Below, one piece after another: positions 26,191-35,928 of a DNA stretch of 64,000 bases. Every line of letters starts with the position of its first letter. The first letter of the stretch is position 1. Where the stretch lies: assembly GCA_035626475.1 (NCBI GenBank), contig DASPNP010000016.1, positions 1-64,000 on the forward strand. Direction: 5' to 3'. Under the pieces are notes generated by a model. It was given only the letters and a program-made list of their open reading frames with translations, had not been told where the DNA came from and did not search any database. The DNA is from DASPKT01 sp035626475 (GTDB lineage Bacteria > Pseudomonadota > Alphaproteobacteria > Azospirillales > Azospirillaceae). Position numbers and translations under genes: made by a program.

Positions 26191-26802
26191 ATGGACGGCG
26201 CCGGACGGGCGACGGGGCGGAGCGGGACGGACGGGCAGGCGCCGGGCGGGCGGGCGCATGTCCGGCGCGGCGGGCCGGTGGCGCCGCCGGCGCATCCGCC
26301 GGGGCTGAGTTCGGTGCTGGAGCGCAACATCCAGGCGCTGCACCGCCGACGGCGTGAGGAGGAGCGGCGGGCCGGCCTGCAGGAGAAGGTGGCCGAGGCC
26401 ATCACCCGCTTCACCGGCAGCATGCTTTTCGTTTACCTCCACCTCGCCTTCTTCGGCTTCTGGATCGTGGCGAACCTGGGCTGGATCCCCGGCGTGCCCA
26501 AGTGGGACGAGAGCTTCGTCGTGCTGGCCATGTGGGCGTCGGTGGAGGCGATCTTCCTCTCCACCTTCGTGCTCATCAGCCAGAACCGCATGCAGGCGCA
26601 GGCCGACAAGCGCGCCGATCTGGATTTGCAGATCAGTCTGCTGGCCGAGCACGAGGTGACCAAGCTGGTCACCATGGTCTCCGCCCTCACCAATCATTTC
26701 GGCATCCGCACCGACGCCGACGACGAGCTGCACGAGATCACCCAGGACGTCGCCCCCGACGCCGTGCTGGACGAGATCGAGGCGACCCGGCCGGAGGGGT
26801 GA
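26191..26802 (+). CDS. DUF1003 membrane protein
   Basis: A 203-residue protein. A Gly/Ala/Pro-rich N-terminus (about 1-45) and a charged helix (RRRREEERRAGLQEKVAEAITRF in part) lead to two membrane segments (MLFVYLHLAFFGFWIVANL and SVEAIFLSTFVLIS). After these comes NRMQAQADKRADLDLQISLL, typical of DUF1003. The C-terminus is soluble and acidic. ATG 26191 was chosen because GGAGG stands at 26181-26185; an upstream ATG at 26173 lacks a site. The function of the family is not established. Confidence 0.85.
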   Translation: MDGAGRATGRSGTDGQAPGGRAHVRRGGPVAPPAHPPGLSSVLERNIQALHRRRREEERRAGLQEKVAEAITRFTGSMLFVYLHLAFFGFWIVANLGWIPGVPKWDESFVVLAMWASVEAIFLSTFVLISQNRMQAQADKRADLDLQISLLAEHEVTKLVTMVSALTNHFGIRTDADDELHEITQDVAPDAVLDEIEATRPEG

Positions 26803-26847
26803 GGGTCGAGTGGAGGTCGGAGATAGGCCGTGCCGCTTCACCTTCCC

Positions 26848-27060
26848 CGTCACCCCGGCGCAGGCCGGGGCCCAGGGGTTGCAGCGGGATGCGCCAGATG
26901 CAGCACCGGTGTGGTTCGTAGGTCGCATGGAGCCGCAGGCGTAATGCGACACTCCGGCCGGAGCATGTCGCATTGCGCTGCGCTCCATGCGACCTGAGGC
27001 ATGCTTCATCGACCCTGGATTGCTGCAACCCCTGGGTCCCGGCCTGCGCCGGGATGACGG
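26848..27060. repeat. repeat B, copy 2
   Basis: Outer arms as in copy 1 (CGTCACCCCGGCGCAGGCC; right end GCGCCGGGATGACGG). The inner hairpin arm is GTAGGTCGCATGGAGCCGCA, matched by CATGCGACCTGAG, here imperfect at the right end. It lies in the 312-base gap between the DUF1003 gene and the crotonase gene. Confidence 0.85.
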
Positions 27061-27114
27061 TTGGGGTGGGGCCGACGGTGGAGACCTACTGGATTGGCGG
27101 CGCCATCCGCCCCA

Positions 27115-27933
27115 TCACCGCCCCTCGAACACCGGCTTGGCCTTGGCCGCGAAGGCTTCGAAGGCGATGCGGAAGTCGGCGGTCTGCATGCAGATGGCCT
27201 GGGCCTGGGCCTCGGCCTCGATCGCCTGGTCCAGGCCCATGTTCCATTCCTGGTTCAGCATGGTCTTGGTCATCATGTGGGCGAAGCGCGGGCCGGCCAT
27301 CAGCATGCGGGCATACTCCTCGGCCCGGGCGTGCAGGCGATCCGCCTCCACCAGCTCGTTCCAGAAGCCCCAGGCCTGGCCCTCTTCGGCGGTCATCACC
27401 CGGCCGGAATAGAGCAGCTCGGCCGCGCGGCCCTGGCCGATGATGCGGGGCAGGATCGCGCAGGCGCCCATGTCGCAGCCGGCCAGCCCCACCCGGGTGA
27501 AGAGGAAGGCGCACTTGGCCGTGGGGGCCGCGAAGCGCAGGTCGGACGCCATGGCGATGATGGCGCCGGCGCCGACGCAGATGCCCTCCACCGCCGACAG
27601 CACCGGCTGCGGGCAGGCGCGGATCGCCTTCACCAGATCGCCGGTCATGCGGGTGAAGGCCAGTAGCTCCTTCATGTCCATCTTGGTCAGCGGCTCGATG
27701 ATCTCGAACACGTCGCCGCCGGAGCAGAAATTGCCCCCGGCCCCCGAGATCACCACCGCCTGCACCTCGTCGACGCGGTAGACCAGCCCGCGGAAGAAGT
27801 CGCGCAGCTCGGCATAGCTCTCGAAGGTCAGCGGGTTCTTCTTCTCCGGCCGGTCCAGCGTCACCCGCGCCAGCCCGTCGGCGATCTCCAGGCGGAAATG
27901 CTGGGCGGTGGTGGGTGCGTCGGCCATGGTCAT
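27115..27933 (-). CDS. enoyl-CoA hydratase/isomerase (crotonase) family protein
   Basis: A 272-residue crotonase-fold enzyme. It has LDRPEKKNPLTFESYAEL at the N-terminus and the oxyanion-hole motif GAGGNFCSGGDVFEI. VGAGAIIAMASDLRFAA follows, then FTRVGLAGCDMGACAILPR. The position of the first catalytic Glu of classical hydratases seems to be occupied by another residue here, while AAELLYSGR keeps the second. The ATG at 27933 (next Met at 27927) follows GGGGGAG. It is transcribed away from the thiolase, and the shared 63-base gap holds a palindromic operator. Probable role: hydration or isomerisation of a CoA intermediate in the 2-aminobenzoyl-CoA pathway; the exact step is inferred. Confidence 0.85.
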   Translation of the reverse strand: MTMADAPTTAQHFRLEIADGLARVTLDRPEKKNPLTFESYAELRDFFRGLVYRVDEVQAVVISGAGGNFCSGGDVFEIIEPLTKMDMKELLAFTRMTGDLVKAIRACPQPVLSAVEGICVGAGAIIAMASDLRFAAPTAKCAFLFTRVGLAGCDMGACAILPRIIGQGRAAELLYSGRVMTAEEGQAWGFWNELVEADRLHARAEEYARMLMAGPRFAHMMTKTMLNQEWNMGLDQAIEAEAQAQAICMQTADFRIAFEAFAAKAKPVFEGR

Positions 27934-27948
27934 AGTCTCCCCCGAGAG

Positions 27949-27968
27949 ATGGTTTAGGGTTAAACTAT
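27949..27968. promoter_or_regulatory. predicted MarR operator O1 (crotonase/thiolase)
   Basis: The 20-bp site ATGGTTTAGGGTTAAACTAT has 8-bp arms (7 of 8 positions complementary) around a 4-base centre. It differs by one base from the site at 38216-38235. It lies 15 bases before the crotonase start and 28 bases before the thiolase start, so one bound repressor could cover both divergent promoters. Confidence 0.7.
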
Positions 27969-27996
27969 CGGCCCGCCCCCGGCATGGGAAGATTCC

Positions 27997-29190
27997 ATGA
28001 GCGACGCCTACATCTGCGCCTATGTCCGCACCCCCATCGGCCGGCAGGGCGGCGCCCTGTCCCCGGTGCGGCCCGACGATCTGGCGGCGCACGCCATCCG
28101 CGCGCTGCTGGGCCGGGCTCCCGGCCTCGACCCCGCCGCCATCGACGAGGTGGCGCTGGGCTGCGCCAACCAAGCGGGGGAGGATAACCGCAACGTCGCG
28201 CGCATGGCGGCGCTGCTGGCAGGGCTGCCGGTCGAGGTGCCGGGCGTGACGCTGAACCGGCTCTGCGCCTCGGGGCTGGAGGCGGTAATTCATGGCGCCC
28301 GCGCCATCCGGCTGGGCGAGGCGGAAGTGGTCGTGGCCGGCGGGGTGGAGAGCATGACGCGGGCGCCCTGGGTCATGGCGAAGCCTGACCAGCCCTTCTC
28401 CCGCTCGCCCGAGATCCACGACACGACCATCGGCTGGCGCTTCGTCAACCCCGCCCTGGCGGCAGCATACGGCACCCACGCCATGCCCGAGACGGCGGAG
28501 GAGGTGGCGGCGCGGTACGGCGTGTCCCGCCCCGACCAGGATGCCTACGCGCTGCGCAGCCAGGAACGCGCCGCCGCGTCGGAGGCTTGGCGCGCGGGCG
28601 AGATCGCGCCCGTCACCGTGCGCCAGGGCAAGGCGGAGGTGGCGGTCGAGCGCGACGAGCATCCGCGCGCCACGTCGATCGAGAAGCTGGCGGCGCTGAA
28701 GCCGATCCTGCGCGAGGGCGGCACGGTGACGGCGGGCAACGCCTCGGGCGTCAATGACGGCGCCGCCGCCCTGCTGCTGGCCGGCGAGGCGGCGGTGAAG
28801 CGCTTCGGGCTCACTCCCCTGGCCCGCGTGGTGGGCGCCGCCAGCGCCGGGGTGGAGCCGCGCGTGATGGGCATCGGCCCGGTGCCCGCCACGGCCAAGC
28901 TGCTGGCCCGCCACGGCCTCTCCGTCGCCGACCTCGACCTGATCGAGCTGAACGAGGCCTTCGCCGCCCAGGTCCTGGCCTGCACCCGCGCCTGGGGCCT
29001 GCCCGACGACACCGGTGTGGTGAACCCGCGCGGCGGCGGCATCGCTCTGGGCCACCCGCTGGGCATGACCGGCGCCCGCATCGCCGGGGCCGCCGCGCGG
29101 GGGATCGCCGAGGGCGGCGGCCGTCGCGCGCTGGCGACGCTCTGCGTCGGCGTCGGCCAGGGCGTGGCGCTGCTGCTGGAGCGGGTTTGA
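27997..29190 (+). CDS. acetyl-CoA C-acyltransferase (thiolase, 3-oxoadipyl-CoA type)
   Basis: A 397-residue degradative thiolase. The acylated Cys90 lies in NRLCASGLEAV. His353 (GGGIALGHPLG) and Cys383 (TLCVGVGQG) complete the active site. SMTRAPWVMAKPDQPFSR near residues 110-130 and the total length match 3-oxoadipyl-CoA/beta-ketoadipyl-CoA thiolases (PcaF/PaaJ). It would cleave the last 3-oxoacyl-CoA of the aromatic route into acetyl-CoA and a shorter acyl-CoA. It is transcribed divergently from the crotonase, with operator O1 between them. Confidence 0.92.
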   Translation: MSDAYICAYVRTPIGRQGGALSPVRPDDLAAHAIRALLGRAPGLDPAAIDEVALGCANQAGEDNRNVARMAALLAGLPVEVPGVTLNRLCASGLEAVIHGARAIRLGEAEVVVAGGVESMTRAPWVMAKPDQPFSRSPEIHDTTIGWRFVNPALAAAYGTHAMPETAEEVAARYGVSRPDQDAYALRSQERAAASEAWRAGEIAPVTVRQGKAEVAVERDEHPRATSIEKLAALKPILREGGTVTAGNASGVNDGAAALLLAGEAAVKRFGLTPLARVVGAASAGVEPRVMGIGPVPATAKLLARHGLSVADLDLIELNEAFAAQVLACTRAWGLPDDTGVVNPRGGGIALGHPLGMTGARIAGAAARGIAEGGGRRALATLCVGVGQGVALLLERV

Positions 29191-29246
29191 GGCGAGTATT
29201 CCTCTGCCACAGAGAGGGAGCAGTGCCCATCGGGCCGAACTGCCGT

Positions 29247-29269
29247 CCCCTCTCCCGGGGGGAGAGGGG
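29247..29269. terminator. C-type hairpin after the thiolase gene
   Basis: A perfect 10-bp stem, CCCCTCTCCC with GGGAGAGGGG, around a GGG loop. It lies 57 bases after the thiolase stop. There is no clear T-run, so a Rho-independent function is likely but not certain. Confidence 0.5.
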
Positions 29270-29388
29270 GCACAGCGGTGCCGACGCTTCGGCAAGCCTG
29301 CCCTGCCCGGGAAGAACAGGTATGCCCGCCGACCCGGTGCTAATCTCACCATTAACATCCCGGCCCAATGCTCGGACGGAGGAGCCCC

Positions 29389-29979
29389 ATGAGCCCAGAC
29401 ACGCTGCTGGCCCTCGCCGTCTACGCCTTCGTCGCCTCGGTTACACCGGGGCCGAACAATTTCATGGTGCTGGCGTCCGGCGCCAATTTCGGGCTGGTGC
29501 GCACGCTGCCGCAGGTGTTCGGGATCACGCTGGGCTACGGCTTCCTGCTGCTGGCGGTGGGGCTGGGGCTGGGCGCGCTGCTGTCGGCGGTGCCGGCGCT
29601 GCATTTGGGGCTGAAGATCGGCGGCGCCCTCTATCTCCTGTACCTCGCCTGGCGCATCGCCATGGCCCGCAGCATGGGCGGTGAGGCGGAGGCGCGGCCG
29701 CCCAACTTCCTGGAGGCGGCCGGCTTCCAGTGGATCAATCCCAAGGGCTGGGTGGTGGCGCTGAGCGCCATGGCCGTCTACGCCGACCCGGCGCACCCGT
29801 TCCTGACCGTTGTCATCGTCGCCGGGGTATTCGTGGTGGTGGCGACCCCGGCCGTGCTGGTCTGGGCCGGCTGCGGCGTGGCGCTGAGGGGATTCCTGTC
29901 CGATCCTATCAGGCTGAAATGGTTCAACATCGCCATGGGCGCCGCCCTGGCGGCGACGCTGTGGCCGATGCTGCGGTGA
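29389..29979 (+). CDS. LysE/RhtB-family translocator
   Basis: A 196-residue inner-membrane exporter with about six membrane segments. The family signature VASVTPGPNNFMVLASGANFG is at residues 14-34, and the middle segment has GGALYLLYLAWRIAMA and GFQWINPKGWVVALSA. Family members export amino acids or related small amines. ATG 29389 is chosen because GGAGGAG is at 29378-29384; an earlier ATG at 29368 would add seven residues. It stands inside the anthranilate-type cluster, so export of an aromatic or amino intermediate is possible, but that is inference. Confidence 0.88.
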   Translation: MSPDTLLALAVYAFVASVTPGPNNFMVLASGANFGLVRTLPQVFGITLGYGFLLLAVGLGLGALLSAVPALHLGLKIGGALYLLYLAWRIAMARSMGGEAEARPPNFLEAAGFQWINPKGWVVALSAMAVYADPAHPFLTVVIVAGVFVVVATPAVLVWAGCGVALRGFLSDPIRLKWFNIAMGAALAATLWPMLR

Positions 29980-30032
29980 CGAATGCAAGGGAACCGCTGG
30001 TCTGGTTCTCACCGGCGGCCACCCCTCTGAAC

Positions 30033-30192
30033 CGTCATCCCGGCGCAGGCCGGGACCCAGGGGTTGCAGTGGGATGCGAGCGATGCAGCGCTCCCTACCA
30101 TCCATCGATAATCTCTTCTGGAGTGCATGGGCGTGCTTCATCGACGGCGCATGGCTGCAACCACTGGTTCCCGGCTTTCGCCGGGATGACGG
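30033..30192. repeat. repeat B, copy 3 (short form)
   Basis: Outer arms CGTCATCCCGGCGCAGGCC and GGCTTTCGCCGGGATGACGG are present, but the inner CGTAGGTCGCATGG hairpin is missing. It lies between the convergent LysE-type and Rid genes. Confidence 0.8.
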
Positions 30193-30248
30193 ATGGTGAG
30201 GTCTCAGCCCCCCAGCAATCATCTAACGGACCCTTGGGCCCGCCAGCC

Positions 30249-30649
30249 TCATTCCGGCAGCACCGCCGTGCCCTCGATCTCCACCTTGGCGCGGGGCTCG
30301 ACCAGGGCGACCACCTGGACCAGGGTCATGGCCGGGAAGTTGCGGCCCATGATGTCGCGGTAGATTGGGCCGAGGTCTTTCAGGCAGGCGCGGTAGGCCT
30401 CGATGTCCGTGACGTACCAGGTGAGGCGGGCGATGTGCTCGGGCCCGCCGCCGGCGGCGCGCACGACGGCCACCACGTTCGCCAGCGCCTGACGCACCTG
30501 GCCGAGGAAATCGTCCGTCTCGAACACGCAGTCGGCGTTCCAGCCGATCTGGCCGCCGGTCAGCACGAATGTCCCGCGCGCGGCGATGCCGTTGGCGTAG
30601 CCCTTGGGCTTGGCCCAGCCGGGCGGCTGCAGGATGCGGAAATCGGCGC

Positions 30650-30653
<4 letters not shown>
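30249..30653 (-). CDS. Rid (YjgF/YER057c/UK114) family protein
   Basis: A 134-residue protein of the trimeric Rid fold. Conserved parts are GTFVLTGGQIGWNADC, QALANVVAVVRAAGGGPEHIARLTWYVTD and the C-terminal VEIEGTAV. The key catalytic Arg of true RidA (PARS motif) is replaced here: the segment reads FPAMTLVQVVAL. It therefore belongs to a Rid subgroup without that Arg and may not be a general imine deaminase. Its start overlaps the acyl-CoA dehydrogenase stop (ATGA), so it is translated with the pathway genes. A role on the amino/enamine intermediate after 2-aminobenzoyl-CoA reduction, as with aminomuconate deaminase relatives, is a reasonable guess. Confidence 0.88.
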
Positions 30654-31815
<1,162 letters not shown>

Positions 31816-31819
<4 letters not shown>

Positions 31820-32553
31820 GGGGTGGTCTCCCGGGGCGTTTGCGTCTCCTCAGCTCGCGCATCCATTCCCCCTCTCCCAGCGGGAGAGGGCGGGGGTGAG
31901 GGGGTAAGAGGGTCGGGGAGAGGCACTTCATTGAAGTTCGCCCCTGCTCCGCGATCCCGTACCCCCTCTCCCTGTCCCTCTCCCCCTGGGAGAGGGGACG
32001 GCAAAGCGGACTGCGGCGCTGTTGGAAGCCGATCGGAGGGAGGGGTGAGGCTGCGGCGGACGCTGTCCTTGGCCCGGCCCAGCAGATCCATCAGGGTGGC
32101 GGCATCGCGGTCTGATAGGCCGGCGAAGGCGGCGGCGATCCATTCCTCGTGCCGCGCCGCCATGCGCTCGAACTCCTGACGGCCCTTGGGCGTGAGGGCG
32201 ACCAGCTGGGTGCGCTTGTCCTCCTTCGCCCGGCTGCGCAGCACCAGCCCCTCCTCCACCAGCCGTTCGGCGAGGCCGGTGACATTGCCGTTCGAAACCA
32301 TCAGCCGGCGCGACAGGTCGCCCATGGTCAGCGCTCCGTTGGCCTTGTGCAATGCCGCCAGGAAGTCGAAGCGCGGCAGGGTGGTGTCGAAGGCGACGCG
32401 CAGATTGCCGCGCACCTCGTTCTCCACCAGCGTGGTCAGGCTCAGCAGCCGCAGCCAGAGGCGCAGGTCGCGATGGTCGCCGGGCCGGGCGGCGGTCTCG
32501 TGGTCGATGTATCGTTCCGGTTCCGGAACGGCCTGCTCCAGGGCGTCGCTCAC
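31816..32553 (-). CDS. MarR-family regulator with repeat-derived C-terminal tail
   Basis: A 245-residue protein. The MarR winged-helix domain covers about residues 25-165 (RLLSLTTLVENEVRGNLR; FDFLAALHKANGALTMGDLSRRL; SNGNVTGLAERLVEEGLVLR with the DNA-reading helix; KEDKRTQLVALTPKGRQEFE as wing). MarR proteins are normally about 150-170 residues. The last 65-70 residues are rich in Pro, Gly and Ser, and are encoded by a C-type palindromic repeat (about 31865-32030). Start GTG 32553 overlaps the SDR stop (GTGA), and the stop overlaps the acyl-CoA dehydrogenase start. It is the likely repressor of this cluster, acting at operators O1-O3 and released by an aromatic-CoA ligand, as in similar systems. 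Confidence 0.87.
31865..32030. repeat. C-type repeat inside the marR coding sequence
   Basis: Two CCCTCTCCC/GGGAGAGGG hairpins lie close together (about 31868-31890 and 31966-31995). Each is followed by GGGGTGAGGGGG-like or GACGGCAAAGCGGAC-like sequence, as in the intergenic copies at 2431-2640 and 29247-29269. No stop codon interrupts them in the MarR frame. Confidence 0.65.
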
Positions 32554-33296
32554 GTCACCTCCCCCCCGTTCACGCCGATCGACTGGCCGGTGATGCCTGA
32601 TGAGCCCGGGCCGCAGAGCCAGAGCACGGCCGCCGCCACCTCCGCGGGCGCCACGGCGCGGCCCTGCGGCACGGCGGCCAGCATGCGGGCGAGCGCGTCC
32701 TCCTCCGAGAGGCCGGTCTTGGCCCTGACATTGGCGACGCTGTCGCGCAGCAGGTCGGTGTCGGCATAGCCGGGACAGACCGCGTTCACCGTCACGCCCG
32801 ATTTCGCGACCTCCACCGCCAGGGCGCGGGTCAGGCCGATGACGGCGTGCTTGGCGGCGCAGTAATGCGCGACATAGGCATAGCCCTTCTGACCGGCGGT
32901 GCTGGCGATATTGACCACCCGGCCCCAGCCCCGCTCCACCATGCCGGGCAGCACGGCCTGGGTGGCGGTGAAGGCGCTCATCAGGTTCAAATCGAGCATG
33001 CGCCGGAGGTCCGACTCCTCCAGCCGCTTGAAGGGCTTGCTGTCGGCGCCGCCCGCATTGTTGACCAGGATGTCGATCGCGCCCGCCGCCGCCACGGCCG
33101 TGCGCAGGGCCGGCCCGTCGGTCACGTCCGCCACGGTCCAGCCGGCGCCGATGCGCTCCGCCGCCGCGCGCAGGCTCTCTTCCGTGCGGCCGAGGATCGT
33201 CACTCGCGCCCCGGCGCCGGCCAGCGCCTCGGCGATGGCGAGGCCGATGCCGCGGCTGCCGCCGGTGATGAGGGCGTGCTTTCCGCCGAGGCTCAT
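32550..33296 (-). CDS. short-chain dehydrogenase/reductase (SDR)
   Basis: A 248-residue classical SDR. NAD(P)-binding motif TGGSRGIG (11-18), NNAGG (79-83), and the catalytic residues Asn104, Ser132, Tyr145 and Lys149 (HYCAAK) are present. ALITGG at the N-terminus and CPGYADTDLL near residue 175 complete the pattern. It opens the SDR-marR-acyl-CoA dehydrogenase-rid group and is coupled to marR by a 4-base GTGA overlap. It is a candidate for the 3-hydroxyacyl-CoA or ketone/alcohol oxidation step of the aromatic pathway. Repeat A copy 3 separates it from the monooxygenase gene upstream, which may still read through. Confidence 0.92.
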   Translation of the reverse strand: MSLGGKHALITGGSRGIGLAIAEALAGAGARVTILGRTEESLRAAAERIGAGWTVADVTDGPALRTAVAAAGAIDILVNNAGGADSKPFKRLEESDLRRMLDLNLMSAFTATQAVLPGMVERGWGRVVNIASTAGQKGYAYVAHYCAAKHAVIGLTRALAVEVAKSGVTVNAVCPGYADTDLLRDSVANVRAKTGLSEEDALARMLAAVPQGRAVAPAEVAAAVLWLCGPGSSGITGQSIGVNGGEVT

Positions 33297-33326
33297 GGGA
33301 TCGCCTCCGCGAGCGGCTGGGGCGTG

Positions 33327-33449
33327 GTGCGTCCTTCGACAAGCTCAGGATGAGGGAAGGGGGATGCCAGGCACTCCCGATCTCTGCCGGTGCAAGCTTG
33401 GCTGGGAGCAGCAACAACCCCCTCATGCTGAGCCTGTCGAAGCACGCAC
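33327..33449. repeat. repeat A, copy 3 (inverted orientation)
   Basis: Left arm GTGCGTCCTTCGACAAGC, right arm ending GTCGAAGCACGCAC with one mismatch. The interior reads GGGGGATGCCAGGCACTC then TGGGAGCAGCAA, the reverse of copies 1 and 2. It lies between the monooxygenase and SDR genes. Confidence 0.8.
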
Positions 33450-33471
33450 CCCATCATCGCTGCCATGCCCC

Positions 33472-35769
33472 TCATACCGAGATCGCCATGTCGAGGTCGC
33501 GCTCGACGTTGCGCAGATACTGGGCGCGGCCCGAGAGGTACTGGCGCGGCCAGGGCTGGCGGTCGTGGCGCAGCTGGGCCGCGGCATGCAGGGTGAAGTA
33601 CGGGTCCGACAGGTGCGGCCGGGCCAGCGCCACCAGGTCGGCACGGCCCGAAGCGATGATCGAGTTGACGTGGTCGTGCTCGAAGATGTTCCCGACAGCC
33701 ATGGTCGGCACGCCGGCCTCGTTGCGGATGCGGTCGCTGAAGGGCGTCTGGAACATGCGGCCGTAGACCGGCTTCGCCTCCGCGCTGGTCTGGCCGGCCG
33801 AAACGTCCACCAGATCGACACCGGCCTCCCGGAACAGGCGGGCGAGCGTCACCGCCTCGTCGGCCGTCAGCCCGTCCTCGTGCCAGTCGGTGGCGGAGAT
33901 GCGGACCGACATGGGCTTGTGCCCGGGCCAGACCGCCCGCATGGCGCGGAACACCTCCAGCGGGAAGCGGGCGCGGCCGTGGATGTCGCCGCCATAGGCA
34001 TCGCTGCGCTTGTTGGTCAGGGGCGAGATGAAGGCCGACAGCAGGTAGCCGTGGGCGGCGTGCAGCTCCACCATGTCGAAGCCCGCCTCATCCGCCATGC
34101 GGGTAGCGGCGACGAACTCGGCGGTGATGCGTGCCATGTCCTCCTGCGTGCATTCGCGGGGCACCTGGTTGCGCGGGCTCCAGGGGATGGGACTGGGGGC
34201 CAGCAGCGGCCAGTTGTCCCGCTCCAGCGGCACATCGTAGCCCTCCCACCCCACCTTGGTGGAGCCCTTCGGCCCGGCATGGCCCAGCTGCAGGCAGATC
34301 TTCGCCTCGCCATTGGCATGGACGAAGTCGACGATGCGCTTCCAGGCCGCCAGATGCTCCGGCGCGTACAGGCCGGTGCAGCCGGGGGTGATGCGGGCGT
34401 CCGCCGAGGGGCAGGTCATTTCGGTGAAGATCAGCCCGGCGCCGCCCAGCGCCCGGCTGCCGTAATGCACCAGGTGGAAGTCGCCGGGCGTGCCGTCGAC
34501 GGCGCTGTACATGGCCATGGGCGACATGACCACGCGGTTCACCAGCTCCATGCCGCGCAGGCGGAACGGCGCGAACATGGGCGGCACCGCCTCCTGCTGC
34601 GGCCGGCCGGTGGCCGTCGACGCCAGCCACTGCTCGTAGGAGCGGACGAAGCCGGCGTCGCGCAGCTTGAGGTTCTCGTGTCCGATGCGCTGGCTGCGGG
34701 TCAGCAGCGAGTAGGCGAACTGCTCCGGTTCCAGCCTGGCGTAGCGGGCGACGTTCTCGAACCATTCGGTGCTGTTGCGGGCGGCCGACTGCAGCTTCAG
34801 CACCTCCACCCGCCGCTCCTCCTGGTAGGCGGCCAGCGCCGCGCGGAGGTCGCCCGGGGCGGCGTTCAGCCGGGCCGCCAGGTCGATCGCGTCCTCCAGC
34901 GCCAGCTTGGTGCCTGAGCCGATCGAATAGTGCGCCGTGTGCGCCGCGTCGCCCATCAGGACGATGTTGTCCTTGACCCAGTTCTCGCAGGAGACGCGCG
35001 GGAAGTTCAGCCAATCCGACCCGCGCAGGTGCCGCGCGTTGGTCATCAGGCGGTGGCCGTCCAGGTACTTGGCGAAGAGCTTCTCCCCGAAGGCGACGGT
35101 GGCGGCGCTGTCCGCCCCCTCCAGCCCCGCCTTGCGCCAGGCCTCCTCGGTCGTCTCGATGATGAAGGTCGAGCTGTCCTCGTTGAAGCGGTAGGCGTGG
35201 ACCTGGAACCAGCCGTGTGGCGTCTCCTCGAAGATGAAGGTGAACGCGTCGAACACCTTCTTCGTGCCGAGCCAGACATATTTGTTGCGGCGCACCTCCA
35301 CCTGCGGCCGGAAATGCTCCGGCCAATGGTTGCGGATGCGGCTGTTGACGCCGTCGGATGCGACGATCAGGTCGCAGTCCCCGAAGCGCTCCGGGATGGT
35401 TGCCGGGTCGATCTCCGCCTCGAAGACCAGCCTGACGCCGAGCGCCTCCGCCCTGCCCTGCAGGATGTTCAGCAGGCGCTTGCGCTCGATGCCGCAGAAG
35501 CCGTGGCCGGTGGAAGTGACGACGCGACCCTTGAAATGGACGTCGATGTCGTCCCATTGGGCGAAGCTGTCGATGATGGCCTGCTGGCTCTCCGCGTCGC
35601 CGCCCTTCAGGTTGCGCAGCGTCTCCTCGGAGAAGACGACGCCCCAGCCGAAGGTGTCGTAGGCGCGGTTGCGCTCATAGACGGTGATTTCGCGCGACGG
35701 GTCCGCCTTCTTCATGAGGATGGCGAAGTACAGCCCCGCCGGGCCACCGCCGATGCAGGCGATCTTCAT
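33472..35769 (-). CDS. abmA: 2-aminobenzoyl-CoA monooxygenase/reductase-type fusion enzyme
   Basis: A 765-residue fusion of two flavin enzymes. Residues about 1-380 are a salicylate-hydroxylase-like FAD monooxygenase: IACIGGGPAGLYFAILMKK at the start and GDAAHTAHYSIGSG near 280. Residues about 395-765 are an Old-Yellow-Enzyme/2,4-dienoyl-CoA-reductase-like FMN domain: MSPMAMYSAVDGTPGDFHLVHYG (in part), QLGHAGPKGS, ELHAAHGYLL and ALARPHLSDPY. This architecture is that of 2-aminobenzoyl-CoA monooxygenase/reductase, which hydroxylates and partly reduces the ring; salicylyl-CoA 5-hydroxylase/oxidoreductase is the database alternative. It is the first gene after operator O2, and the ligase, thiolase and crotonase nearby support the anthranilate assignment. 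Confidence 0.88.
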   Translation of the reverse strand: MKIACIGGGPAGLYFAILMKKADPSREITVYERNRAYDTFGWGVVFSEETLRNLKGGDAESQQAIIDSFAQWDDIDVHFKGRVVTSTGHGFCGIERKRLLNILQGRAEALGVRLVFEAEIDPATIPERFGDCDLIVASDGVNSRIRNHWPEHFRPQVEVRRNKYVWLGTKKVFDAFTFIFEETPHGWFQVHAYRFNEDSSTFIIETTEEAWRKAGLEGADSAATVAFGEKLFAKYLDGHRLMTNARHLRGSDWLNFPRVSCENWVKDNIVLMGDAAHTAHYSIGSGTKLALEDAIDLAARLNAAPGDLRAALAAYQEERRVEVLKLQSAARNSTEWFENVARYARLEPEQFAYSLLTRSQRIGHENLKLRDAGFVRSYEQWLASTATGRPQQEAVPPMFAPFRLRGMELVNRVVMSPMAMYSAVDGTPGDFHLVHYGSRALGGAGLIFTEMTCPSADARITPGCTGLYAPEHLAAWKRIVDFVHANGEAKICLQLGHAGPKGSTKVGWEGYDVPLERDNWPLLAPSPIPWSPRNQVPRECTQEDMARITAEFVAATRMADEAGFDMVELHAAHGYLLSAFISPLTNKRSDAYGGDIHGRARFPLEVFRAMRAVWPGHKPMSVRISATDWHEDGLTADEAVTLARLFREAGVDLVDVSAGQTSAEAKPVYGRMFQTPFSDRIRNEAGVPTMAVGNIFEHDHVNSIIASGRADLVALARPHLSDPYFTLHAAAQLRHDRQPWPRQYLSGRAQYLRNVERDLDMAISV

Positions 35770-35794
35770 GCTGCCGTCCCCGCTGGATGCCCTG

Positions 35795-35814
35795 ATGCTT
35801 TAAGCTTAAAGCGA
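35795..35814. promoter_or_regulatory. predicted MarR operator O2 (monooxygenase/reductase gene)
   Basis: A perfect 16-bp palindrome GCTTTAAGCTTAAAGC (35797-35812) lies 27 bases before the monooxygenase start. Its core TTTAAGCTTAAA matches those of O1 and O3. A weak minus-strand promoter (TTGCCG at 35826-35831, TAAGCT at 35803-35808, 17-base spacer) would place the palindrome on the -10 element. Confidence 0.65.
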
Positions 35815-35928
35815 TCGGTGGCGAGCGGCAAGGGGAGCGAATGGCGGATGCCTGTGTTTTCCCTGGCGACGCTTGCCCCGGCGGGGCCGCCATGCGCAAA
35901 TACGCGTGGCATGCGCATGGAGGATGCG

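Noticed and set aside
27934..30222. N-terminal extension of the crotonase to 1035 residues
   Set aside because: It would cover the complement of the thiolase and LysE-type genes; the crotonase fold starts at 27933.
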